This document shows, one piece after another, positions 9,537 through 19,801 of a stretch of DNA of 23,387 bases (position 1 is its first letter; each line of letters starts with the position of its first letter). Below the pieces are notes generated by a model. It saw nothing but the letters and a program-made list of their open reading frames with translations, was not told the origin of the DNA and searched no databases. The DNA comes from Glomus cerebriforme (lineage: Eukaryota; Glomeromycota; Glomeromycetes; Glomerales; Glomeraceae). Where the stretch lies: the NCBI GenBank assembly GCA_003550305.1, contig QKYT01000077.1:78465-101851 (forward strand), in the 5' to 3' direction. The position numbers and the translations under genes are program-made.

Positions 9537-11058
9537 TTATCGATCAGTTCCACCAATAAGAGCTATAATTGCTACGAATAGATTAACTACATCGAGATAT
9601 AAATCTACCGTTGCCAGTATATACTCTAAAAAAGATTTGAGTTTAATTAACTGTTAATAATAAATCAAGAATTTAATCAAAAAAAAGGATCATCTATTAA
9701 ACAATACTCACCCTCAGGACTGACTCTATTTAATATCATATAAGTATCATAAATAATATAAGCACTAAATAATAAAGCACCAAAACCACTTATAGCAATA
9801 TGATATCCTCTATCATAAGGAAACAGCCATCCAATTATTGAACCAAATATTACAATCCATAATCCAGCATATAAAAATGGACCCCATGATGAAAAATCAT
9901 ATTTTGATTGGAATGTGAATATTTCTAATGCCAAAAATACTCCAAATGTTATTAAGAATGCTTGTAATACAACTTTAGACGAATACATTGACACTAAAAA
10001 AATTCGGATGAAATTAGTATTAAATAACATAATATAGATCAGATGAGATGAAATTTTATCTTACCTACTGAACCTATACCATATGACATGAATAAAGTGA
10101 ATAATAATAATAAAAGCAAATTTAGAGGACTTCTCTTTCGTTGCCAAAATAAAACCAGCAGTGAGATAAATGTCATAATCCATGATAGAAAGAATAGCCA
10201 TTGACTAAGTAATTGTGAAAAGAAAGAATTTTTAGAAGATTATAAAATTTTTTTTCTGAAATAAAAAATTTGATTTCACGTACTTTTCTTTAATAAAATC
10301 TTTCACCGGATCAGAGTACATGAACAATATGGTAAGTCCAATTGTAAGAAGCAATTGTAGCGTGAGAAGAAAATACACTTTTCTCACAAAGGCTATGAAA
10401 AGACGAAATTATTTTTTAATAAAATTTTTTAAAATAAGCAAATCATTTTTAAGTGAATATATTTACCCATCCTAATTGATCTATCGGTTTGTAAAGTTGC
10501 TTTTATTTCTTCAATATTATTGACATTGTAATTTGAACTCCCAGCTTCAAGTATAACATCCGAATTATTTTTGGAACGGAATTGATCAGCAGAAGGAGTA
10601 TATTTCGGTGGTTCGGAATTAGTTGGAGGTGGAGAAAAGTTATTAATATTTTGGTTCATTTGGTAAGTAGGAATTGAAAGTGGAGGTTCAGTCGGAGGCA
10701 CATATATTCCTATGTGTGAAGATTCTTGAGAAGGAAATTGTTGCTGTGAGGAAGAATTATTATAATTTTGTGTTACTGGTAATTGAACTTGACGTGATGA
10801 TGTATCATTTTCATGTGGAGCGGGTGTTGAAGTTCTACTTATGCCACCTGTTAGATGATCATGAGAATGAGTTGTATCTGTTTCTAAGTGAGAATGGGAG
10901 AAAGAACTTGTCATTGACATTGAATCACCGGATGAAACCATAGCATTTAATGATGTTTGCTGTTGTTGTTCGTTATCAATATTATAATTATTATTAGCAT
11001 TATTATTTTTATTTTCGTTATTTGGATTAGAAAGTGTTTTGCCTAAATTTGAGGCCAT
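9537..11058 (-). CDS. BXI1: TMBIM / Bax inhibitor-1 family membrane protein (BXI1-like, Lifeguard group)
   Basis: Multi-pass protein of the BI-1/Lifeguard family, a pH-sensitive calcium-leak channel family of ER, Golgi, vacuole or mitochondrial membranes. Five exons on the minus strand: 10467-11058, 10284-10392, 10065-10204, 9712-9993, 9537-9625; together 1212 nt, 403 residues, all GT-AG. Residues 1-190 are a disordered, Asn/Ser/Pro-rich tail ending with PPKYTP-like motifs, longer than the yeast tail. The core starts at RSIRMAFVRKVYFLLT and has about seven membrane segments between 203 and 400. Family marks: FTFQSKYDF (306-314), YIIYDTYMIL (359-368), SPEEYILATVDLYLDVVNLF (372-391). Asp363 and Asp386 sit where the bacterial homologue YetJ has its paired gating aspartates. 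The ATG at 11058 (A-run context, MASNL) is preferred over an upstream in-frame ATG at 11202. Confidence 0.92.
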
Positions 11059-12347
11059 TTTTTTTTTTTTTGATCTAATTTTTACTTTTCCGAAAAGAAG
11101 TTTTATATTATCAAATAATAAATATGTAAATTGATTATTCTTGATTAAGGGGGAGACTATTTTGGTATTACAACTGTATGTAAAGTTGTTCAGGTCTTGC
11201 AATTCAACAGTAAATAGTCCCCCTACTCAAGAAACTCAATAAAATAGAATGAATATTAATGATAAAATACAAATATTTTAATATATGTACAAGTTTTTTT
11301 TTAATAGTTAAGGGGGTTAAGGGCAAATAACATATATAGCTTTGCCGGTTTGTCGCAGACAAGAACAGCAAAAATATTTTGTTTCAAAATCTCATTGAAT
11401 AAACTAAATTTATTAGAAATGGAAACTGAAGGTTCTCCTTTTAAGAAAGAAATAAGGCTGTGTTGGTTTTTTTTCAATTATTATTGAAAATTTTTACTAA
11501 TCTAGAAGTTTATGAAAAAAATTTTAAAACAGGTACCAGCCAAAGAAGCAACACGCATCATGAAATCTTAGAGAGCTATATAAAGATCACAAAAATTTTA
11601 ATGTTACACATGTTACACGGCCGACTATGTATTGTAAATGCATTGTAAGTGTAGATTTCTAAATATGGATCGATAATTTAATTTTGATCGGATTAATAAG
11701 GATTAATGACTTCTTTGTATTATATTTCTATTGTTAATATTGTCAAATTCAGTTTCAATACCTATTACAAACGTTTTTTCGTTCTTTTTACTTCTACCTG
11801 AATATCTCAATCTTAGAAAACTGTTACACGGTTACAAGATATATATATATATATATATATATATTTTTAACTGGTGTAATTGCTGTAAGGGGTCTAAAAC
11901 CATGCATAATGTATCACTCAATATAAAAAACATACCTTTTACTTTCTTTAGTTCTATTATTAGATTAAATATATGTATGACATCAAAAACAGCCATTCGG
12001 CGAAATGGAATTCGATTACAGAAAAAAAAGATAAAAAATAAAAAATAAAAAAAAAATAGTAAATCTATAATAAATTAAGTCTAAATTTAATATTAGGTGT
12101 AAATATTAGAATTTTTCCATATTGGTTAATTAATGGAAATGGTGGTACAAATTTATTTGTTTATTTGTTTTGACGCGGTAATAAGAAAAACCGGGAGCAT
12201 TTCCCCTTGCTAAAACGTTTTAAGGGATAAGTAAGATCTCAGGATACAGTAAGTTAATAGTACTTAATAAATACATAAACGAATCAAATTAAGCATATAA
12301 AATTTGGTGGAATATTATTATTTAAGTTTTGCTGAAATACTATTGCT
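11059..12347. other. Intergenic region upstream of the TMBIM gene
   Basis: No gene I can support. It includes poly-T just before the TMBIM start, an (AT)13 tract, an A-rich stretch around 12020-12056 and a transposon-end-like motif at about 11616-11636. Short open frames (11460-11648, 11731-12048) have repeat-driven composition and no recognisable domain. Confidence 0.5.
11839..11864. repeat. (AT)13 microsatellite
   Basis: Perfect AT dinucleotide run of 26 nt; likely length-variable between strains. Confidence 0.9.
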
Positions 12348-13522
12348 ATGAATTATAAAGAAAATCTAACTTTTTTCATCCTTCTGGAAGTCATAATAGA
12401 ATTCTCTTTCAAGCTTCATCCATTTCTAAAAAGTTCTGATGAACTTGGATTATTATTTTCAACAATAGATATTACGTCCCGACAATTTTATATTGTTTAG
12501 ATACTTAAACCACATGATATTAGGTGTGACAAATAGGGAATCTAATGAGGACTCCGTGACGTAAATTTGCCGCAGAAATTCAAACGATTTTTAAGTTAAG
12601 TCCGAGATTTAATTCGGTATAGATTCAATTTTGTGTATGTGGTCTGTGATTCTATAGTATTGCAAATAGTGTTACATTTTGTGAGATTTATACTGTAAAT
12701 GATGAATAAATAACAAGAATTGGAAAACATATTTTTTCCATAGCTTATGTGTGGTTTTTTCATGTGTTCATCAAAAACTAACTAACTCAAGACTTAGGGT
12801 TATGGATAATACTACAGGAAGAAGGAGAGTTGCTAAAATATTTGTTTGTGGGTAACATCATCATCATGTTCAGGGCGGCCAAAGGAAGTATCAATGTTAG
12901 CAATATCGCAGACTTACACAAAAAATTGATCCCTTCGTAGCTGTGGTTTTGAGACACAAATACTTTAAAAGAGATGGATAGTAGCATAATATGTTCCTAT
13001 ATTATATCAAATCACTGAACTCAAAGAAATCATGAATAATGTAACAAATATCTGATGATACGTTTCTTCAAAAGTTACGGAATATATTTCGGAGATAAAA
13101 CTCTAACAGTTCCAAATCTTCTAAATGCGATAAAGGATCATTTAGCTATGGACGACGCATTTTCCGAGAATGTGATCTCTGGATGATTTACAATATTCTA
13201 AGATCGATAATCATCAGTCTTGATTTTTTTCAGTTTAGTTAAGTGTCTTTTTCTGTATCTTTTGTTTCTTCTTTACAAATGCCAACATCTCGGCAGTATG
13301 CCTGTCTTATTCAATAATAGTGGCTCAACAAACAATTATGACTGTTATCGGACAGGGTCACATGTTTCCGCTTATACAAGTTTGATTCTAAGAAAACATG
13401 AATTTGTTCCTGGAATATCCAATGGCAAAATAACCCTTTCTATCAGTTTAGAATATTCCAACATAAATTTTTCCTCAGATAATTCGTCTTTCCTCCATTT
13501 CAAGGACGCGTTAGCAAAGTAA
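12348..13522 (+). pseudogene. Cluster of protein-like open stretches, possible decayed gene
   Basis: Four plus-strand stretches read like protein rather than AT noise: 12348-12500 (from MNYKENLTFF, 50 aa, with KLHPFLKSSDELGLLF); about 12783-12930 (QEEGELLKYLFVGN, FRAAKGSINVSNIADL, stop at 12928); 13055-13186 (MIRFFKSYGIYFGDKTL, 43 aa); 13220-13522 (100 aa frame, best from about 13280, SGSTNNYDCYRTGSHV). They lie in order on one strand and are less AT-rich than their surroundings. I could not join them by convincing splice sites, and I recognise no family. They may be exons of a degenerate gene, unrelated fragments, or partly chance. Confidence 0.3.
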
Positions 13523-14598
13523 AATTATCGAAGGTTGTAATGATAAGAATAATTATTGATGTTGCATTTTTTCGCATTATGAATTTGCATTTAATTTGCC
13601 TGATTATTCAAAAAAAATTCAATTATATACAGTACAATAAATCAAATGTCAGTACTACATATTTGAAACAAAAAGTGCATCATTTCAAGTGATACTGTTT
13701 CAAATCCCAGCCAGTAACAATATGAAATACTTGGCACGTTGCTTTTAAAGCAAGTATTTCGAGTTCATCCTGGAAAGTCTAAGTAAAAATGAATTAACAA
13801 AAGATAATGGAGTAATGACTGTTTCAATGGGTGCGTGGTCGACTATATACTGTAACCAAAACTATTTATCATATATGGTAATGATTGACAATCGCTTTTA
13901 TATAATTACAAATATTAATATGATTGGTTCAAATCGATTAGTTTTTTTTTTAAACCACCTCTAAATACAAAACAAGAAGTACCAACATGCTCACTTCAAG
14001 AATGGGAAAATTGGAATCCCTTTTTGATTTTCATCTAAGATGAAGAAAGTCAGATTGATATTTTATTAATTCAATGACCTAACAAGTCTACCGGTAACTA
14101 TCCGCTAGTAAACGTGATTGCACAATCCTTTAGCTCAACACACCGGGATATGACTAGAAACACATCCCAGACCTATTAAACAAAAAAACAATAACATAGT
14201 CTTAATTCTTAAATTTTCACGAAAGGATAGCCTAAAAAAGAACCTAAATTTAAACTAATATCTCAAAAAGAACGCCAAATAGAGCTTAAAAAACCAAATA
14301 TTTATTCAGTGTGACCCTTGATATATATGACTCTTTGTAAATTAAGTTCTTACAGTGGACAACGGAATAAATTTTTCCAGTTAATATCACTTGTAATACA
14401 TTAAAATTTATAATATTTTATATGTAATTAGTTATGAGAAATATTTTTTTCTTAATATATAATATATAATTGTTTAATAAAATTTTTTGTTATTTCATTT
14501 AAATTTAGCCAATTGAAATTTTAATAGATTTTTATATTTTTTAAAATTTTAATTTTAATTTTTTTAATTTTATTATTAGAAAAAAGTAATTTATCACC
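13523..14598. other. Intergenic region with a possible short coding relic
   Basis: No supported gene. A 27-codon stretch at about 13950-14030 reads KPPLNTKQEVPTCSLQEW on the plus strand and then stops; it looks protein-like but is too short to assign. A transposon-end-like motif lies at 13837-13855. The last 200 bp before 14598 are almost pure A/T. Confidence 0.4.
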
Positions 14599-15029
14599 AT
14601 GGCTAGTGTTGTTAAGTCCAAGCTGGACCAAACCAGACTGAACTGGACTGATGGGGTTGGTCCAATAACTCCGGTTTGACTTGAAAGTTTTTCAAGTTGT
14701 GGTCTGGTCTGACTTGAAATTTCAAAGTTGTGGTTCAGTCCAACTTGAAGTTGATGGGATTGATGGGGGTTGATGGGGTCGATATTATTTTCGCAAATTT
14801 TACAATTCATTATACTATATAATATTTATTAAAACATTTATAAATATAATTTTATTTGTTACTTTGCAATTATATAACATTTATATATTATGTAATATTT
14901 ATATGCAATAAAAATATAAACTAAAAAATATAATTGCATTTATATTTTCTAATTATCTAATATTGTTATCCAAGAATTTAAACACATACATACTTCTATT
15001 GCATGATCACCTAATCTATTTCTTCTTTT

Positions 15030-16400
15030 GCTAATCATCATCCCAAACTCAAGATGCCCAATTTTACAAAAAGAAATGAAAGAAATATTAGAAACCATTT
15101 CTGATAAAAAAAAGTAAAAAATTTTAAAGTTTTATAACAATTCATTATGAAACTTACTATCTATATCATCTGAACCAAATCTTACAAAAAAGAAATGAAA
15201 AAAATGTTAGAAAATGTTTCTAATTAAAAAAAATAAACAAAATGGTAAGTTTCATAAAGAAACTTACCATTCCAATTCCCAGGTATCCCAAATCGAATCT
15301 TCTTAGAATCTACAAAAAAGAAATAATGAAACGTTAGTAAAGGATCCCAAAATATATATGTAGAGGTTGAGTGCACTATTGCATCACCATCATAGAGAAA
15401 TTTTATGAGGATAGTTTAGGATTTACATACAAAATGAGAAATTTTTAATCAAAGTTAAGTTATTAGAATGTGTATTTTTAACAGATTTTCTTTTAAGTAA
15501 AAAGGTTAATTTGCATATTTTTAGTATAATTTGCAGTTCATATATATTATATATGTAGTTCCAAATATGAACATTTTGATAAGTTTTCCATTACTTAAAA
15601 ATTATATATTTGTTATATATAAATGATAAAATAATATAATAAAATTACAATAAAAATTTTTTTATTAATATTTTTTTTAAACAAATATTATTTGCAGAAA
15701 AATAAATAATAAGTAAATCATATGATTAAAAGTCAGGAGACCAGTTTGCTTATTTTTTCCAATTATTCAGTATAAAGTATTAATTTTGCATACTGATCTT
15801 ATAAAATACCCTTACATATAGCTGTTAGTAAAATCTTAAAAAATTACCTTACCTCTACATATATATTTTAGGATCCTGTTAGTAAAATGTTTCTTAAAAA
15901 ACAAAAATTATTTGTAAGTTTCATTATGAAACTTACTAAAGTATCTAATGTCAAAACTGAAGGGAGTCTGCAAAAGAAGAATACCTGTAGTCTTGAAGAG
16001 CCCAACTGAAAGTTCTAAAGAAAAAAAGAAAATGCTGATTAGTATAAAGAAAAATAAAAACAAAAAACAAAAAAATCTTACTATCACCATCTTGAAGAAT
16101 TCAGCTAAAATTTAAAGAGAATTTCAGTATATCTGTCATCTTAAAGAAGCTAGCCAAATCCTAAAAGAAAAAAAAGAAAATGAATAGCATTAGTATAAAA
16201 GTTCAAAATGATAAAAACAATAAAAAATTCTAACATACCAGCCTACCATCTTAAAAGAATACAGCCAAAACCTAGATGAAAAGGAAGAAAACAGTGTTAG
16301 TAAAGTTTAAATGAAAATAAAAAGAAGAATAAAAATGAAAAAAATTTTCAGTTTTATCTGTCTTCTTAAAGAAGCCCAATCGAATTCCTAAAAAAAAGAA
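15030..16400 (-). repeat. Degenerate tandem array of mini-exon-like units
   Basis: On the minus strand the same module recurs at least seven times: a pyrimidine tract ending in AG, a 20-45 nt 'exon' starting (G)ATTTGG or similar, then usually a GT donor, often GTAAGTTTC. Clear examples: exon 15268-15309 (acceptor TTTTTTGTAG, donor GTAAGTTTC), exon 15158-15180 (same donor), and units around 15989-16017, 16088-16107, 16137-16160, 16248-16275 and 16355-16388. Spacing is about 50-130 bp (119 and 128 bp in the clean left part). Several units encode a related peptide in one frame: DLASFFKMTDIL, LAEFFKMVIV, IRLGFFKKTDKT, LSVGLFKTTGIL. The array is split by the MITE at 15341-15877. Function unknown; it may be a decayed repeat gene or an exon-like satellite. 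Confidence 0.5.
15341..15877. mobile_element. 537-bp MITE with 27-bp TIR and 8-bp target duplication (hAT-like)
   Basis: Left TIR 15341-15367 starts AGGATCCCAAAATATATATG; the right TIR 15851-15877 is its inverse with one mismatch in 27. Immediately outside both ends is the same 8-mer, GTTAGTAA (15333-15340 and 15878-15885). An 8-bp duplication is typical of the hAT superfamily, so I call it hAT-like on that basis only. The interior is AT-rich with no frame, so it is non-autonomous. It sits inside the mini-exon array and is therefore younger. Confidence 0.85.
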
Positions 16401-16672
16401 TAGAGATGAATAAAAGACAAAAATAAAAATGGAAAATTAAAATACTAAAAAAAAAAATAGCTAACCTAATTGGCTATAATTATTGATCAATCTTACAATC
16501 CAATCTAACTTAGCTTGTATTGGTCTAACTTGTAAATTCAAGTTATAACAATCTAGTCCAATCTGACTTGAATAATCCATCAATTCGATCTAGTCCAACT
16601 TGAGATTTTATCAGTTCAGCTTAACTTTAGTCTCAAGTCAGATCAAACCAAACTTTTAACAATATTGGCCAT

Positions 16673-17517
16673 AATGATGCATCACCACCCTATCACATGA
16701 TCCATTATATCACATGACTTATATAGTGTAATAATTTGTCATCCTCGCATTACACTATAGTTTTCCATTTTTATTATTTATTCTAGTAACAAATTTTTTT
16801 AGATCGATAAATACTATTTGTAACATATTATTCATCACATGTTTAATTTTGCCCAAATTTTATAATGCTGGCCAAAATTTTCTTATTTGAATCTAAGGTA
16901 ATATTATACAATCCAAAAGAAGGCAATTTTATTTCTCAACCAACCAGAATTATGAATCACATAACACTAGTTGATGCATTATTATGGTGTTAAATTACAA
17001 AACTCTTATTATTATTTATTAATATATTATAAAAATTTTATTAAATATACTTAATGTTTTGATAAGTAAATAAAAAAAAAGAATATTAAATTTGATAAAG
17101 AATATTTATTATGAAATTATCTTTTAAAGTTACTTAATAGTTAAATATATATTTTTTTTGACAAGACAAGTTAAATGCATTTATTATATTAAATGTCATA
17201 AGATAAATATATTCTATAAATTACAATCAACCTTCAATCAATATAATGAAATAAACGTTCAGGCTGATCAGTATTTCATAATAAAAAAATTCAGTAATAC
17301 TATAATGAATAATTCATTATAACATAATGAATAATTTACTATAAATTTAACAAATTAAATATATATTTTAGATATAAAATTTTTTTTTAAGTTATAAATT
17401 TACACATTTCAAAAAAAATTACTGAACTTTATTATATTATATATATTATATATAAATACATTACAGAAAAATTAAGCTATATACATCATTAAAATTATTA
17501 ATTATTAATATCTTTAT
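16673..17517. other. Gene-free AT-rich spacer
   Basis: No coding frame. Contains an inverted repeat with perfect 11-nt arms (TATAGTGTAAT 16722-16732 / ATTACACTATA 16749-16759) and, at about 16972-16988, a near copy (TTGATGCATTATTATGG) of the outermost right end of the 14.6-16.7 kb element in inverse orientation. The rest is A/T low complexity. Confidence 0.5.
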
Positions 17518-17753
17518 TCATTTACAATTAATAAAAATATCAAGATTAGTTTGTTTTGAAGAAATAAAATACTGTTTCAAAGCTTCTTTCTTTAACTTTT
17601 GATAAATTTTAATTCTTTTTCTTTCATATTAAAGTCACCTTTCTGTTATTCCAAATACAAAATTACTTTATCATAAGATTCAATAGCTTCATTATGAGTA
17701 ATAGGTGGTAAAGGATCTGAAGCTTCTTCTATTTCTTTTTCTTGATTATTAGG
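17518..17753 (-). pseudogene. pogo/Tigger transposase relic, C-terminal exon fragment
   Basis: Minus-strand reading gives SDPNNQEKEIEEASDPLPPI, then THNEAIESYDKVILYLE, and, after a disabling stop (TAA at 17646-17648) and a one-base loss near 17597-17600, LKKEALKQ and SSKQTNLDIF before the natural stop (17518-17520). 'EAIESYDKVILYLEQQ' and a final KQTxLDxFF-like motif are typical of the C-terminal tails of Tigger/jerky-type transposases and genes derived from them. It is cut off from the rest of the gene by MITE copy A. Confidence 0.75.
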
Positions 17754-18403
17754 ATCTGAAATTCTGTAATCATAATTAATTACATAATTCCGTAATTAAT
17801 TACATTTTATATAACAATGTAAAATTGACATTTGCTCGCAATCTAGTGATCTGATTTTATTGATCTTACCACTATTAAATTTGCTCATTGAAACGAATCT
17901 AATGGTATGTATTTCATTTCTCTAGCTTCAATATTGATGAAGTTAAAATATTATAAACATTTAAAGATTATTGAAGTTGAAGCAAGATCTAATAATTAGA
18001 TTTAAATAAATTTATCACCATTCGATTCATCATGATAAGACGATTCTAATAGCGGTAAGATCATATTTTTAAACAAAGTTATAATACTATAAATATTTAA
18101 CAATTATTAATATCAGAACATGATCTAGTAATTGAAATTAAATGATCTCAATATGATTAGAATCATTACTGAGATGAATCAAATGGTGGTAAGATTATCC
18201 AAAATGGATCACTAGATGCTGAGTTATTATTTATTAAATTTTAAATATAATTTGGCCAAAATTAAGGTTAATTCTGATCAAATATTTTCGTAATATGAAA
18301 TTAATTATGGAATTCAGAATTTTTTTGATGAATTACTTAATAATTACAGAATTATGTAATTACGGATTTCTGTAATACTAAAATAATTTCAGCTACAAAT
18401 ATA
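17754..18403. mobile_element. MITE copy A (dyad-repeat family)
   Basis: 650-bp non-coding element about 80-90% similar by eye to 19802-20484 and starting and ending at the same points. The ends are imperfect inverted repeats built from CGAAATT / CGTAATTA blocks. Inside are three 36-37-nt dyads (17871-17906, 18017-18053, 18151-18187), one pair spaced 146 bp and the other 134 bp because of a 12-bp deletion relative to copy B. It interrupts the transposase relic; the ORF end FVAEIILVLQKSVIT reads into it. No clear target duplication. Confidence 0.8.
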
Positions 18404-18786
18404 GAAAGAACTGCCTTTAAGATTTCTTTATTAGATATTATTTCTGTTATGATTTTGGTGTTATCATATTGAACAAATTCTTTAATACCAAAAGGATTCT
18501 CAAAATCAAGCTTGTCAATTAATTCTTGAATATCTCCTAATTCTTTAATATGTGTTGAATAAATTTGTATATCGGCATTCATATTAATTTCATTTTTGTC
18601 ATCTTTAGATAAAATATCTATTTTTAATCAGCAATTTTTAATTGTATCTTACGTAACATTATCCCATACATGTGCAACATATTTGATGCATTTTTTAATA
18701 TCAATCTCAACAGGTTTAATACCATATTCATTGTAATTATTAAAAGTCTTGATTCGATTATATAAAAACAATTTTCTGTATTGTGT
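18404..18786 (-). pseudogene. pogo/Tigger transposase relic, central exon fragment
   Basis: After the splice acceptor TATTTTATTTTAG (18787) the minus strand reads TQYRKLFLYNRIKTF, then EIDIKKCIKYVAHVWDNVT-stop-DTIKNC-stop-LKIDILSK, then MNADIQIYSTHIKELGDIQE, LIDKLDFENPFGIKEF and NKEILKAVLS. This is the Tigger sequence just after the catalytic core ('FK..YRKLL', 'AWDNVTPETIRNCWRKTGIL'). The stops are TAA at 18649-18651 (family residue Pro) and TGA at 18628-18630 (family residue Trp). The preceding exon ends INSFK in the same phase, so the join FK|TQYRK is exact. The other side breaks at MITE A. Confidence 0.85.
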
Positions 18787-18954
18787 CTAAAATAAAATAT
18801 TATTTAAACATTAGGCTATTCCAACTTGATTGTTTGTTTAAGGTCCAGATTTTTTTAAAAAATTCAGGAGGAAGGGGGATCAAATTAAACAAACACCAAA
18901 AAATAAACATATAAAATTTATATTTATATAATCAAATTTTGTTAAGTAATTTAT

Positions 18955-19092
18955 TAATAAAATTGATTCTATTTTTTACTAACTTTAACCTTTCCTCTTG
19001 TTGGCTAATTATATCTTTTACTTTTACAAGTTTGACAAAATAGATATACAGAGAACGATCAATATTACATGGACAGTTAAAGATATTTTGAT
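18955..19092 (-). pseudogene. Open coding-like fragment, family unknown
   Basis: About 43 codons open on the minus strand: NIFNCPCNIDRSLYIYFVKL followed by VKDIISQQEERLKLVKNRIN. Mixed composition with a charged helix at the end suggests protein origin. It lies inside the Harbinger-like element, on the same strand as the Cys-rich fragment at 19580-19801, and may be part of the same captured gene. Not recognised. Confidence 0.3.
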
Positions 19093-19099
19093 ATCTATT

Positions 19100-19340
19100 G
19101 ATTAGAATTTCATGATTTTATATTCATTAGATTCATCTCATTGAAAGGATTTGAATGATAATAAAATCATCTTTATATGATCAATATTCAATATACAATT
19201 ACATTTCAAAATTTTAAAATTTTAGATATTTTTTATGATATTTTTGGATTTAATGGTTGGTCTTTTATGATCTTTAGCTCATTGTATTTATCTTATTAAG
19301 ATGATTCAAATGATGGTAAATACATATTGATTAGATTAAT
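19100..19340. repeat. Diverged dyad modules related to MITE A/B
   Basis: CATTAGATTCATCTCATTGA...GATTTGAATGAT (about 19125-19159) and GATGATTCAAATGATGGTAA (about 19300-19319) match the half-sites of the 37-nt dyads in copies A and B. Together with the spacing this looks like an older, decayed third copy or an ancestral module. Confidence 0.4.
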
Positions 19341-19579
19341 AATGATCGAACTATGCCATTTTTTTAAAATTTTAATTATTTATTATTCTAGTTGTACAAA
19401 TCAGAATTTTTGCAGTGAGCATTCTCATACTTGCAAAAAATTCTGAAGAATATTAAGTATAGGAGTTTATTTATTATGACTGTAAGTAACAGAATAATAC
19501 ATTAATTTATATTACATTAATATAAAATGATCAGCATAATTTGGGTAGAATAAAGTGTCCATATAACAATGATCATCTT

Positions 19580-19801
19580 CTATATAGTTGCAAATTTTTT
19601 CTTTAATCTATCATCTGGCTCTAATAATTCATTCTTTTCTCCACAATAAAAACAAATAACCTTTGTTTTCAAATGACGGCATGAATAATATACTACTTCA
19701 ATTGGACTATTACAATAAATCTTTTGTCTAATATATACTTTCTCATGAAGATTATGTGTTTTGGATATAGTTGTTTCCAAAATTCAATTGGCAAATCCGA
19801 A
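19580..19801 (-). pseudogene. Cys-rich, zinc-ribbon-like gene fragment
   Basis: A minus-strand frame of 66 codons from METTISKTHNL (19780) contains YYSCRHLKTKVICFYCGEKN, a C-R-H / C-X2-C arrangement that could be half of a zinc-binding site, then LLEPDDRLKKKF and a stop. The frame begins within 25 bp of MITE copy B, so the upstream part was probably cut or displaced by that insertion. Identity unknown; likely a captured or stranded gene piece within the Harbinger-like element. Confidence 0.4.

Larger units (their letters stand above)
14599..16672. mobile_element. 2.07-kb element with long degenerate terminal inverted repeats
   Basis: The left end begins ATGGCTAGTGTTGTTAA (from 14599) and the inverse of the right end reads ATGGCCAATATTGTTAA (to 16672). 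Homology continues inward for nearly 200 bp on each side (to about 14790 and from about 16490) as diverged copies rich in short direct motifs of the type AAGTTGGACT / TCAAGTCAGA; the left arm also has TTGATGGG three times (14752-14778). Outside the ends, ATCACC occurs on both sides (14593-14598 and 16681-16686), but not at an equal distance, so I cannot fix a target duplication or superfamily. No transposase is visible inside; the interior is the array described separately plus a nested MITE. Confidence 0.65.

Noticed and set aside
11059..11202. Upstream ATG extending the TMBIM protein by 48 residues
   Set aside because: The extension is low-complexity and crosses a poly-T/poly-A run; the ATG at 11058 has better context and begins the disordered tail.
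11731..12048. 105-residue plus frame with YIYIYIYI
   Set aside because: Driven by the (AT)13 microsatellite and an A-rich tail.
13695..13720. T-loop-like TTTCAAATCCC, possible tRNA
   Set aside because: The flanking bases do not form a T-stem and no acceptor or anticodon arm fits.
14541..14810. 89-residue minus frame
   Set aside because: Falls within the left arm of the TIR element; its repeated motifs explain the open frame.
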